From Dyella terrae (GTDB lineage: Bacteria; Pseudomonadota; Gammaproteobacteria; Xanthomonadales; Rhodanobacteraceae): 64,000 nucleotides of DNA. A program made the position numbers and the translations under genes. Where the stretch lies: contig NZ_SIZZ01000002.1 in NCBI RefSeq assembly GCF_004322705.1, positions 620,001 through 684,000 on the forward strand, given 5' to 3'. Positions 27,439-35,849 of this stretch are shown piece by piece. The first letter of the stretch is position 1; each line of letters begins with the position of its first letter. The notes below the pieces were generated by a model. The model was given only the letters and a program-made list of their open reading frames with translations, was not told the origin of the DNA and searched no databases.

Positions 27439-28068
27439 ATGAACCTGTTCCTGACGATTGCCCTGGTCCATCTGATCGCCCTGATCAGCCCCGGCCCCGA
27501 TTTCTTCTTCGTGTCGCAGACTGCCGTGAGCCGCACGCGCCGCCAGGCACTGTTCGGCGTCATCGGAATCACGCTGGGCATGGTGGTGTGGTCGGCGCTG
27601 GCGCTGCTGGGCCTGCAACTGCTGCTGCACAAGCTCGCCTGGCTGGAGCGGCTGATCACCATGGCGGGCGGCCTCTACCTGACGTGGATGGGTTTGAAGA
27701 TGCTGCGCGGCGCATTCAAAGCACCCGCCGATGGCATGCCGACCCAAAAGGTGAAGATCGAACAGAGTGACTGGGCGACGCTTCGCTCCGGGTTTCTGAC
27801 GAACCTCGCCAATCCGAAGGCCGTGGTCTATTTCGGCAGCGTCTTCTCCGCTTTCCTCAGCGGCAGCGTGACATCGTCAACGCGCTGGGGCATCTGGACG
27901 CTGGTGGTGGTGGAAACCTTCGTGTGGTTCGCCATCGTGGCCGCGTTCTTTGCGCTGCCGGCGATGCGACGTGGCTATCTGCGCCTCTCACGCTGGATCG
28001 ATGGCGCGGCGGGAGCGGTGTTCGTCGCGTTCGGTCTGCATCTGGTGCTGGGGAAGAAGGGCGTCTGA
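27439..28068 (+). CDS. LysE/RhtB family amino acid exporter
   Basis: A 209-residue inner-membrane protein with six predicted helices. The N-terminal HLIALISPGPDFFFVSQTAVSRTRRQA and the later GFLTNLANPKAVVYFGSVFSAFL are the two conserved blocks of the LysE/RhtB superfamily, which export amino acids such as homoserine, threonine or lysine. The substrate cannot be inferred. The 215-base region upstream, shared with the divergent permease gene, shows no clear operator. Confidence 0.9.
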   Translation: MNLFLTIALVHLIALISPGPDFFFVSQTAVSRTRRQALFGVIGITLGMVVWSALALLGLQLLLHKLAWLERLITMAGGLYLTWMGLKMLRGAFKAPADGMPTQKVKIEQSDWATLRSGFLTNLANPKAVVYFGSVFSAFLSGSVTSSTRWGIWTLVVVETFVWFAIVAAFFALPAMRRGYLRLSRWIDGAAGAVFVAFGLHLVLGKKGV

Positions 28069-28108
28069 CCGATAGGGGCGGGGTGCGCCGACCGCGCGCG
28101 CCGCTCGG

Positions 28109-28537
28109 TTACGCCGCGACGCGCAACGCCGGCGACGGGCCGCCCCCGCCCAGCTGGCGCAGCGCAATCGCCAGCGCGATGCGATAGCCCTGGCCCAGGT
28201 CACCCTGGCTGATGATCGTCGCCACCGGTGCGTGATGCGCGCCGCATGTCAGCGACTCGCTGCAGTCGTCGTGGACTTCCACGTAGGGGCGGTCCAGTTG
28301 ATCGAGTGCGTCCTGAAACGAATCCGGATCATCGTGGGCTTGCCGTGCGAGCTCACCCGGATCGATCAGGGTAAATTCCGACGCGCGTGCCGCTCGCACA
28401 TGGGCGAGCAGCTCACGCCATCGCCCGCAACGACAGAACTCCAGTGTTTGGCCGGCCGCTTTCGCCAGCGCGTGCAGTTGATCAAGCACGGCACGGGTGG
28501 GCAGGCGACCCGCTGCATGCGGCCCCTGGATGATCAT
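28109..28537 (-). CDS. Divergent AroQ-like protein (type II dehydroquinase fold), probably inactive
   Basis: A 142-residue protein matching the length and order of type II 3-dehydroquinate dehydratase. It has an IIQGPH start (for VLHGPN), a helix VLDQLHALAKAAGQTLEF, LIDPGELA (for IINPGAYTH), DDPDSFQDALDQLDRPYVEVHDD (for SVALRDALLAVSIPFIEVHLSN), and the C-terminal ATIISQGDLGQGYRIALAIAL (for GVICGLGATGYRLALESAL). The N-terminal lid loop with the catalytic Arg and Tyr (NLLGxREPxxYG) is missing, and the Asn of NPG is Asp. It is therefore probably not a dehydroquinase. The long upstream in-frame extension to 28843 is not family-like. This assignment comes from motif alignment by eye. Confidence 0.6.
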   Translation of the reverse strand: MIIQGPHAAGRLPTRAVLDQLHALAKAAGQTLEFCRCGRWRELLAHVRAARASEFTLIDPGELARQAHDDPDSFQDALDQLDRPYVEVHDDCSESLTCGAHHAPVATIISQGDLGQGYRIALAIALRQLGGGGPSPALRVAA

Positions 28538-28771
28538 GATGCTCAACGTGGATGGTCCATCGGCGCCGGATCGGCGGTAAGGCCATCGTTCCACGGCATG
28601 ATGTAAACGGGCTACGCCGAAAGGGCGGCGCGCCGTAAATTCAGCGCAAAACGTCTGGCGGTGATGGCGCAAAAAACTGCGACCGGGGTCCGCTGCGCAT
28701 GGGGCTGGAACGACGCACCACGCATTTGCCAGAATGCGTCCACATCGCATTCTCCGGGGGGAGGGAACGAC

Positions 28772-29569
28772 GTGCTGGGATGGTTTCGCAGGAAGTCCTT
28801 GCTCGGCGACGAGCTGAGTGCATGGCAGTTCGACTGCTGCCAATGGCTGTTACGACACACGGGCGGTTTTCCCGCGCTCAGGGAATCTCCGATGGTGCAG
28901 CCGACACCCCGGTTCTTTCCCGATCGCGGTCTGCGGGGTACCGCGATGGCCGATGCGATCTTCGCGCGCGTCAAAGGCTATGCCGGCATGGGCACGTGGC
29001 CGTGCAAACTGCACATGCAGGAGGACGATCCCGACGCCAAAGTCGGCCCGACCCTGCTGGTGCAGAACACGCCGCACTCGCCCGCGGGTACGTTTCGCAA
29101 GGCGGATGCCGGCGCGCTGATCACCTATCACCCGCGCCAGCTGGACGACCCGATGAGCCTGGTCGCCACCTTTGCCCATGAGCTGGCGCACTATCTGACG
29201 GGCGGCGCCACCGAGCCGCCGCCCGGTGGCTGGGAAGTGTGGGAACACGCCACCGACATGGGCGCTGTCTTCCTGGGCTTCGGCATCTTCATGGCCAACT
29301 CGCGCTTCAACTTTTCCCAGTACACCGATGGCCAGGTGATGGGGTGGAAGTGGCGTCAGCAAGGGTATGTGTCCGAGCCGGAGATCTTGCACATGCACGC
29401 CATCCGCTGCGCCTTGCTCGGGACGCCGCCCCGAGAAACGCTGGCGTACCTGAAACCCTCCTTGCGCGGGATCTTCAAGCGCGTGCTGGCTGATGTGCAG
29501 CGGCAGAACCATGTGTTGCAGGAGTTGCGTGGCGTTGCGCCGTTGATGGCCGAGGTGGCGCACGCTTGA
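28772..29569 (+). CDS. Putative zinc metalloprotease-like protein (HExxH)
   Basis: A protein of about 265 residues with the zincin motif HELAHYL in its middle (around residue 136) and a downstream conserved-looking WEHATDMGAVFLGFG with further His and Asp that could supply the third ligand. No signal peptide is apparent. I recognise no family. The start is taken as the GTG at 28772, which has a GGGAGGGA ribosome binding site eight bases upstream; the longer frame from 28661 overlaps the divergent promoter region. The secreted-protein gene at 29598 follows closely. Confidence 0.6.
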   Translation: MLGWFRRKSLLGDELSAWQFDCCQWLLRHTGGFPALRESPMVQPTPRFFPDRGLRGTAMADAIFARVKGYAGMGTWPCKLHMQEDDPDAKVGPTLLVQNTPHSPAGTFRKADAGALITYHPRQLDDPMSLVATFAHELAHYLTGGATEPPPGGWEVWEHATDMGAVFLGFGIFMANSRFNFSQYTDGQVMGWKWRQQGYVSEPEILHMHAIRCALLGTPPRETLAYLKPSLRGIFKRVLADVQRQNHVLQELRGVAPLMAEVAHA

Positions 29570-29597
29570 GTTGGGGCGAGTCATTCAGGGAGGGAGC

Positions 29598-30077
29598 ATG
29601 TTGAAAGCATGGAAGGCTCTGGCGCTTGGCTTGCTGGGTCTGGCGCATGTCCAGGCGGCGAATGCAGCACGCGATCCGATGTGTGCGCCGCTGAAAGCGT
29701 TTGTCGCCTCCATCGCGCCGAAAGAGTCGAAGCAGGTTCTGTTTCGCACCTCATGGTTCGGTGGTTTCAAGGATGATCCGCAAACCGAGCGATCGGTCAT
29801 GGCCAAGCGCTGCGACGATTCGGGTTATGCGCCGGGGCGAACGCTCTGCGATGCGTTGATCACTTACGGCGTCACCGAGTTTGCAGAGCTCAATGCCATG
29901 TCAGCCATTCACTGCCTGGCTCCGGACATGCGATTCGGCCGCCATACCACGCTACGTCGCATCGACCTGGAGATTTCCAGCGGCACGGACTCGCGCGGCA
30001 GCTTCATCACCCTCCACTTTGCGCCCGATGAAGCGATCGGCGGGAACGTCCTGACCATCACGGCGAAGGGTTATTGA
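29598..30077 (+). CDS. Hypothetical secreted protein
   Basis: A 159-residue protein with a clear signal peptide (LKAWKALALGLLGLAHVQAANA) and four cysteines in the mature part (MCAPL, KRCDD, TLCDAL, IHCLAP), suggesting two disulfides. A strong GGGAGGGAG ribosome binding site supports the ATG at 29598. It starts 28 bases after the metalloprotease-like gene and may be expressed with it. I do not recognise a family. Confidence 0.6.
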   Translation: MLKAWKALALGLLGLAHVQAANAARDPMCAPLKAFVASIAPKESKQVLFRTSWFGGFKDDPQTERSVMAKRCDDSGYAPGRTLCDALITYGVTEFAELNAMSAIHCLAPDMRFGRHTTLRRIDLEISSGTDSRGSFITLHFAPDEAIGGNVLTITAKGY

Positions 30078-30167
30078 GACGCGCCGCAGGGCCGTGAAAT
30101 ACGCAACGAGGTCGTCTACGATGCACGCCCGGCTGCCACGTGGTCGCTGCACATCCTGCGCCTTGCC

Positions 30168-30383
30168 ATGAAACCCGAAGACCTCCAGCGCCTCGTCACC
30201 CTCCCCATGCCGTATGGCAAGTACCAGGGCCGCCTTATCGCCGACCTGCCAGGTGCCTATCTGGCCTGGTACGCGCGCAAAGGGTTTCCGCCGGGTGACC
30301 TGGGCAATCTGCTGGCGCTGGCCCTGGAGCTGGATCACAACGGCCTGAAGGGGTTGCTGGATCCGCTGCGCAAGCGGCGATAG
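30168..30383 (+). CDS. DUF3820 family small protein
   Basis: A 71-residue protein with the DUF3820 pattern: MPYGKYQGRLIADLPGAYLAWYARKGFP and a C-terminal basic helix. Family members are small cytoplasmic proteins of unknown function in many proteobacteria; some related domains occur beside exonucleases. It stands alone between the secreted protein gene and the ABM-domain gene. Confidence 0.8.
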   Translation: MKPEDLQRLVTLPMPYGKYQGRLIADLPGAYLAWYARKGFPPGDLGNLLALALELDHNGLKGLLDPLRKRR

Positions 30384-30459
30384 TTTTTTTGTTGGGCACC
30401 GATCCGTTTCGGCTCCCCGCATCGTCCTTGGTGTGCCTCTCTCAAGAAGGAGCCACGCC

Positions 30460-30789
30460 ATGTCCACCCAAGCCATCACCCTGATCAACGTCCTCAAGGT
30501 CGAGCCGGAGCATCAGGCCGAGCTGATCGATCTCCTCAAGCAGAACATCGACAACGTCATCAGCACGCTCGGCGGCTGGAGGGCGAGCCGGTTGATTGCA
30601 GCCGCGGATGGTCGCAGCGTGGTCATTCATTCGGAATGGGAAACGCCCGCAGCGGTGGACGCCATGCGGGCCGATCCCCGGATGCAGGCTTACTTTCCGC
30701 GCATCCGGGCCCTGGCCCAGTTCGAGTCGGTTGCCGGTGGCGAGGTGTTCTCGCGGCGTTCGACCGCTCGCGATACTGTGTCGGCATGA
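30460..30789 (+). CDS. Antibiotic biosynthesis monooxygenase (ABM) domain protein
   Basis: A 109-residue ferredoxin-like alpha/beta barrel protein. The strand-helix pattern TLINVLKVEPEHQAELIDLLKQN ... VVIHSEWETPAAVDAMRADP is typical of ABM-domain proteins, small dimeric enzymes acting on quinone-like or polyketide-like compounds, or on haem. AAGAAGGAGC upstream supports the start at 30460. The stop codon overlaps the start of the sigma factor gene by four bases (ATGA), so the two are translationally coupled; the ABM protein may be a target or sensor partner of that sigma factor. Confidence 0.8.
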   Translation: MSTQAITLINVLKVEPEHQAELIDLLKQNIDNVISTLGGWRASRLIAAADGRSVVIHSEWETPAAVDAMRADPRMQAYFPRIRALAQFESVAGGEVFSRRSTARDTVSA

Positions 30790-31679
30790 CGGCCACGCCT
30801 AAGTCGACCATGACCGATGAGTCCTTCGAAGCCCGCCTGGGCGAACTGCGGCCACGGCTGCATCGCTACTGCGCGCGCATGCTCGGCTCGTCCGTCGACG
30901 GCGAAGACGCGGTGCAGGACGCCTTGCTGAAAGCCCTGCGTGCGCAAGGGGAGGGCCAGTCGGTTGATCATCTGGAAGCCTGGCTTATCCGCATCGCGCA
31001 CAACACCTGCCTTGACCTGCTGCGCAGCCGTGCGCGCTACAGCGTCGTTCCCCTCAACGACGACATGGACGAGGTATCGGAGCCGGACGAGCATGTCGTC
31101 GAGGTGAGCTTCCACGTCTTCCTGCGACTGCCCGAGCTTCAGCGCTGCGCCGTGATCCTCAAGGACGTGCTCGGGCATTCCATCGACGAAGTGGCGGACA
31201 TCGCCCAGACCACGCCGGCGGCCGCGAAGTCGGCCTTGCAGCGTGGACGGGTGGCCTTGCGGCAGCTGGCGCATCATCCCGATGAAACGCGCCTGCCGCT
31301 GATGTCCGATGCGAACCGCCAGAAGGTGAGTACCTTTGTCCGCCTGTTTCAGCAGGGCGACTTCGATGCCATTCGCGCCATGCTGGCTGACGACGTGCAA
31401 CTGGATCTGGTCAACCGGCTCAAGCTTCAGGGGCGCGACGGCGTCACGCCGTACTTCACCCGCTACGCCGAGGCGACGCGCTGGCGCTTTGTCTTCGGTG
31501 CCATGGAGGGTCGGCCGGCGATGCTGGTGTTCGACAGCGAGGGCGAGGGTGGCAGCGAGAGCCGGGCACCGTCGCATTTCGTGCTGGTCGACTGGCAGGG
31601 CGACCGCATCGCCGTGATCCGTGACTACCTCTTTGCGCCGTATACGCTGGAAGCGGCCGACTGGGTGCGCCTGGCCTGA
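30786..31679 (+). CDS. ECF-like RNA polymerase sigma factor with C-terminal SnoaL-like domain
   Basis: A 297-residue sigma-70 family factor. Region 2 is at the N-terminus (LHRYCARMLGSSVDGEDAVQDALLKAL ... HLEAWLIRIAHNTCLDLLR), region 4 in the middle (LPELQRCAVILKDVLGHSIDEVADIAQTT), and a ~110-residue C-terminal domain resembling SnoaL/NTF2-like folds (RLFQQGDFDAIRAMLADDVQLDL). This matches ECF groups in which a fused SnoaL-like domain replaces an anti-sigma factor. The ATG at 30786 overlaps the upstream stop, so the long frame from 30636 is rejected. Confidence 0.88.
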   Translation: MTATPKSTMTDESFEARLGELRPRLHRYCARMLGSSVDGEDAVQDALLKALRAQGEGQSVDHLEAWLIRIAHNTCLDLLRSRARYSVVPLNDDMDEVSEPDEHVVEVSFHVFLRLPELQRCAVILKDVLGHSIDEVADIAQTTPAAAKSALQRGRVALRQLAHHPDETRLPLMSDANRQKVSTFVRLFQQGDFDAIRAMLADDVQLDLVNRLKLQGRDGVTPYFTRYAEATRWRFVFGAMEGRPAMLVFDSEGEGGSESRAPSHFVLVDWQGDRIAVIRDYLFAPYTLEAADWVRLA

Positions 31680-31793
31680 ACAGCAAGGTAAAGGATGAGC
31701 CCGCTTCACTCATCGAGCCGGTTTTCTTGTCATCGCCACGACAAGGCTTGCCTCAGGGTACGAGTCTCGTAGTTCCGGCAGGTGATGGGCTTG

Positions 31794-32354
31794 ATGCACA
31801 AACGGCGACAGCTTCTTTTTGTTCAGGGTGGTGGGAAAGGCGCGCATGACGCGTGGGACGACCGCCTTGTCGACAGTCTTGGCTGGGAGCTGGGCCCGGC
31901 ATGGTCCATTCACTACCCGCGCATGCCCGACGAGGACGACCCGACCTATGGCGCGTGGAAACCCGCGCTGGAGCGCGTAATGGACGAACTGCCCAAAGGC
32001 TCGGTCCTGATCGGCCATTCCGTCGGCGGCACCGTGCTGATGAAGCTGCTGGCCGAACACCATGCGCGCAAGCCGGGCGCCATCGTGCTGCTGGCGCCGG
32101 CGTTCGTAGGCGACGGAGGCTGGTCCAGCGATGATCTGGAGGTGCCACCAGACATAGGCGCCCGCCTGCCCAAGGGCGTGCCCATCCACATTTTCCAGGG
32201 CATGGCCGATGACGTGGTGCCGCCGGCCCACGTGGATCTCTATGCGCGAGCGGTGCCACAGGCCCACATCCATCGCCTGCCGGGCCGCGACCATCAGCTC
32301 AATCAGGACTTACAGGAAGTAGCGGAAGAAATCCGCTCGCTGTCGGTGCATTAG
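31794..32354 (+). CDS. Alpha/beta hydrolase (RBBP9/YdeN-like)
   Basis: A 186-residue small serine hydrolase. The nucleophile elbow is IGHSVGGTV, with a later Asp in MADDVVPPAH and His in GRDHQLN, giving a complete triad. An early LFVQGGGKGAHDAW strand-loop supplies the oxyanion region. The substrate is unknown. In-frame starts at 31782 (GTG) and 31785 (ATG) are also possible; 31794 has the best-spaced purine-rich site. It is a single gene between the sigma factor and TPR genes. Confidence 0.8.
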   Translation: MHKRRQLLFVQGGGKGAHDAWDDRLVDSLGWELGPAWSIHYPRMPDEDDPTYGAWKPALERVMDELPKGSVLIGHSVGGTVLMKLLAEHHARKPGAIVLLAPAFVGDGGWSSDDLEVPPDIGARLPKGVPIHIFQGMADDVVPPAHVDLYARAVPQAHIHRLPGRDHQLNQDLQEVAEEIRSLSVH

Positions 32355-32436
32355 TTGCCCGGGGATAGGCCGTTTGACTGACCGCCGCATGCGCCCCGCC
32401 GGTGCACAATGCGCGGGATGCTTCAGGGAGGTGGCC

Positions 32437-33960
32437 ATGTCACGTCTGATACCGGTCCTTTGGGGCCTTGTATTCGCAAGCACGGCCGTCCTAGCGGACG
32501 AGATGCACGACCACGGCGTGCCGGAAAAGCTGGGGCAGGTGTCCTTCCCCATCTCCTGCAAGCCTGGCGTGCAGCAGCCGTTCAATCGCGCCGTCGCACT
32601 ACTGCATTCCTTTGCCTACAAGGCCGCCGACGAGGCCTTCCACCAAGTCGCCGAGGCCGATCCCGCATGCGCCATGGCGTACTGGGGCATGGCCATGGTG
32701 CAGTTCCATCCCGTGTGGCAACCGAGCTTGCCGGCCGAGACCTTTGCCGAGGCGCAGCAGCACGCCCTGCAAGCCGAGCACCTCGGCGCGAAGACCGATC
32801 GCGAACGGGATTTCATTCACGCCGCAGCGGTGCTCTACCAGTCCAACGATGGCATGAAGAGCGATCAGCGCACGCAGGCTTATGAACAGGCCATGGCAAC
32901 CGTCGCCAAGGACCAGCCCAAGGATGTCGAAGCGCAAGTCTTCTACGCACTTTCCATGCTGGCCAACGCCTCACCCACCGATCGCACACACGCCAAGCAA
33001 AAGCAGGCCATCGATATCCTTGAGCCGCTCTATCGCACCCACCCCAATCATCCCGGCCTCGCGCACTACCTGATCCACGCTTGCGACAGCGCCGAACTGG
33101 CACAGCGCGGACTACCCGCCGCCCGCATGTACGCACGCATCGCCCCATCCGCACCCCATGCGCTGCATATGCCATCGCACATCTTCACGCGCCTTGGCCT
33201 GTGGGACGACTCCATAAAGTCGAACATCGCCTCCAAGAACGCCGCGCACGCACAAAACGACAGCATGGGCGAGCTCCATGCCATGGACTATCTGGTGTAC
33301 GCCTATCTCCAGGAAGGCAAGGACACCGACGCACAGCGCATCGTTGATGAAGCCAAAGGCATGCAGTCCCTCGATATGAATAACTTCGCCGTGGCGTACG
33401 CCGTTACCGTCATGCCGATTCGCATGGCGGTGGAGCGAGGGCGATGGGATGATGCCGCACATGCAGCCGCGCCTGATGGCGTCCCGCCGTCGGTCATCGC
33501 CATTGCCGTATGGTCAAAGGGGATGGGTCTGGCTCGCACGGGAAACGCGCAGGGCGCACGGGCGCAGGTGGACCAGCTCCGTGTCATCGAAAAAACGCTG
33601 CACGATTCCGGCGACGACTATGGGTCCGCACAAACCGGCGTTCTGGCGGACGAAGTAAGCGCTTGGGTCGCGCAGTCGATGGGCAAGCCCGCGGACGCGG
33701 TAGAGATCCTGCGTGCCACGGCTGACCGCGAGGACGCCATTGAGAAGCGGCCTGTCACACCAGGCCCCGTATGGCCGGCCCGCGAGCAGTTGGGGGACCT
33801 CTTGTTGGCGCAAGGCAATCCGAAAGAGGCATTAGTGGCGTACAGAAATGCCCTCGCGGTTGCGCCCGGGCGCAGGCATGGGATGGAAGGGGAGCGGAAA
33901 GCGTCAGGCTCAATATCCAAGTCGGTGCCCGCTGGCCCTTCCGCTGCCTTGCAGCTTTAG
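32437..33960 (+). CDS. Secreted TPR protein of unknown function
   Basis: A 507-residue protein with a signal peptide (LIPVLWGLVFASTAVLA) and several TPR-like repeats. Notable are FNRAVALLHSFAYKAADEAFHQVAEADPACAMAYWGMAM near the start and HLIHACD-like YLIHACDSAEL in the middle, which resemble a family of secreted TPR proteins often annotated only as hypothetical. AGGGAGG upstream supports the start. The last ~25 residues are low in TPR character and end only 8 bases from the T4SS virD4 stop codon, so the natural C-terminus may have been altered when the T4SS locus arrived. Confidence 0.78.
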   Translation: MSRLIPVLWGLVFASTAVLADEMHDHGVPEKLGQVSFPISCKPGVQQPFNRAVALLHSFAYKAADEAFHQVAEADPACAMAYWGMAMVQFHPVWQPSLPAETFAEAQQHALQAEHLGAKTDRERDFIHAAAVLYQSNDGMKSDQRTQAYEQAMATVAKDQPKDVEAQVFYALSMLANASPTDRTHAKQKQAIDILEPLYRTHPNHPGLAHYLIHACDSAELAQRGLPAARMYARIAPSAPHALHMPSHIFTRLGLWDDSIKSNIASKNAAHAQNDSMGELHAMDYLVYAYLQEGKDTDAQRIVDEAKGMQSLDMNNFAVAYAVTVMPIRMAVERGRWDDAAHAAAPDGVPPSVIAIAVWSKGMGLARTGNAQGARAQVDQLRVIEKTLHDSGDDYGSAQTGVLADEVSAWVAQSMGKPADAVEILRATADREDAIEKRPVTPGPVWPAREQLGDLLLAQGNPKEALVAYRNALAVAPGRRHGMEGERKASGSISKSVPAGPSAALQL

Positions 33961-33968
33961 TTGGAATG

Positions 33969-35657
33969 TCAAATCTCAAGGCGGGGGACTTCAATCTTTG
34001 GAAAGACACGTGAACTGAAGTGGCTGTCCTCGTAGTACCGGATCTTCTTGCAGAGAATGGCGTTCTCCAGGCCCTCGAGGAAAATGATGCTGTTCTTGGG
34101 GCTCATGGCTTTGATTTCCTGCGGAAGCATGAGGGCTCTACGCTCGTCGCTGGCGCTACGTGTCCGGTCGCGCCACTTTCTTCCTCGCGTCACGCTCGAT
34201 CGCCTTACCGTGGTGTAACCAAGCATTTCAGAGTACTCCTGAGCGTCTTGTTGCTCACGTGGCGTGAACACGATCTGGGCGGCGTGATTGGTAATCAATG
34301 TTCTGGCCACGTCCTTTCCGTAGGTGGCGCTGAGTTGCGACATGCTTTGTATGATGGGGAATAGTCGTAAGTTGTATCCAGCCATGTACGATACGGCGGA
34401 TGCGACGATATCGATCCTCCCAATTGAGGTGAACTCGTCCATCAGAAGGAGACATTGATGGCGCAGTTCAGAGTTCGACTGCGGAAGCTCTTTTGTGTTC
34501 TGCTGGATCAACTGACTGAAGAATAGATTGAGAATGAGCTTCGCCTCGGCCAGCCGATTGGGCTGGATGCCCACGTAGATCGTCATGGGCACCTTTCGAA
34601 CATCTGTCAGTAGAAAATCATCCGCGCTTGTCGCTGCGTCGACGGTTGGATTGATCCATGCATTCAGTGGCTCCTTGAACGTGCCCATGACTGAGGCAAA
34701 GGTCTCATCGGCAAGTCCAAGCAAATTTGAAAAGGCGATCTGGCTCGCATCGCTTAGCCACGTCTTCGATGAGAGTGTCAGTATGTGCGCCCTCAGGTCC
34801 GTGGCATCTCTGCCGCTGGACAGACGATAAATTCGCCCAAGCGTTGGGGTGTCGCGCAAGTCAGACGCGAGACCCATGGCCACCTCACCATCGTACTTTT
34901 CGAAGAGAAAGAGCGTGAAAGCCATGAAGGCGTTTCTTGCCTGGCTTACCCAGAATTTATGATCGTCTGAAACATCCGGATAAAGCGTTGCTGCGATGGT
35001 CATTAGGTCGGAGACCCGGAAGGAGGGTTCCGCTGACACGTAGCTCAACGGGTTCCAGCGCCGGGTGCACCTGTCTTCTGCAAACGGATTGAATAGATGG
35101 ATCTTCTGCCCCTGAAGTGCGCGCCAGCCGCTCGTCAGTTCGAAATTCTCAAGCTTGATATCCAGGACGACTACGGAATCCTGATAGTCGAGCAAATTGG
35201 GAATGACAATGCCGACGCCCTTCCCTGACCGTGTTGGAGCCGCAAGTATGGCGAAACGCTGTCCCGACATTCGGATCAGCCGATTTCGGGCCTTTCCCAG
35301 GATGAGGCCCTTCCTGGAATGACTGACTAAGCCTTGTGCTCGGATCTCCCTCCACCCAGCGAAACGCGCGCTGCCGTGCAGCGCGGCTCGCTTTCCGCGC
35401 CAAAGGAATCCTGCGAGTACCAGCGCCAGGGTGGTACTGATCCCGAGGCCCACTAGCCCGGCGCCGATAACGCTGGCACCCATCGAGGGGGTTGGCATCG
35501 GGGAGCCGCGCAGCGATGCAAGCGTGTAGTAACCGAGCATGCGATCGGGTAATTCCACTCCGGATCCCATGCTTAGAATGTAACCAGCGGCGATCTCCCC
35601 AATGAGCAAAGATACGCCTGCTACCACAAATGTGGCTGCAATCCTCCATTTTTGCAT
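33969..35657 (-). CDS. virD4: T4SS coupling protein VirD4
   Basis: A 562-residue inner-membrane ATPase that recruits substrates to the type IV secretion channel. It has two N-terminal membrane helices (about residues 7-28 and 61-85), Walker A APTRSGKG (141-147), a Walker B-like LLLMDEFTSIG near residue 400, and FTPREQQDAQEYSEMLG, all typical of VirD4/TraG. In X-type systems VirD4 binds the XVIPCD domain of effectors. It is the last gene of the twelve-gene minus-strand locus and converges on the TPR gene with an 8-base gap. It is separated from virB6 by 192 bases without a visible gene. Confidence 0.93.
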   Translation of the reverse strand: MQKWRIAATFVVAGVSLLIGEIAAGYILSMGSGVELPDRMLGYYTLASLRGSPMPTPSMGASVIGAGLVGLGISTTLALVLAGFLWRGKRAALHGSARFAGWREIRAQGLVSHSRKGLILGKARNRLIRMSGQRFAILAAPTRSGKGVGIVIPNLLDYQDSVVVLDIKLENFELTSGWRALQGQKIHLFNPFAEDRCTRRWNPLSYVSAEPSFRVSDLMTIAATLYPDVSDDHKFWVSQARNAFMAFTLFLFEKYDGEVAMGLASDLRDTPTLGRIYRLSSGRDATDLRAHILTLSSKTWLSDASQIAFSNLLGLADETFASVMGTFKEPLNAWINPTVDAATSADDFLLTDVRKVPMTIYVGIQPNRLAEAKLILNLFFSQLIQQNTKELPQSNSELRHQCLLLMDEFTSIGRIDIVASAVSYMAGYNLRLFPIIQSMSQLSATYGKDVARTLITNHAAQIVFTPREQQDAQEYSEMLGYTTVRRSSVTRGRKWRDRTRSASDERRALMLPQEIKAMSPKNSIIFLEGLENAILCKKIRYYEDSHFSSRVFPKIEVPRLEI

Positions 35658-35849
35658 TCGTGGACTCCATACTGCTTGTTGCTTCTCACAGGGGGCTTTA
35701 AGGCCGCGCTCTCCTTCGTCGATGGGGTGCGAAGGTTCGCTCCTCGGGCTGGAGGAAACGTTTCATGAATCATGTGAAGCTGGTTGAATGCCGGGTCAAC
35801 CCATGTGGCGCAAGTGCTTCTCCGGCAGTGTCTTTTGACGATGCGAAAC

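Noticed and set aside
28538-28843. N-terminal extension of the AroQ-like protein
   Set aside because: The first 102 codons of the longer frame are not family-like and cross the divergent gene's start region; the ATG at 28537 gives the normal dehydroquinase length.
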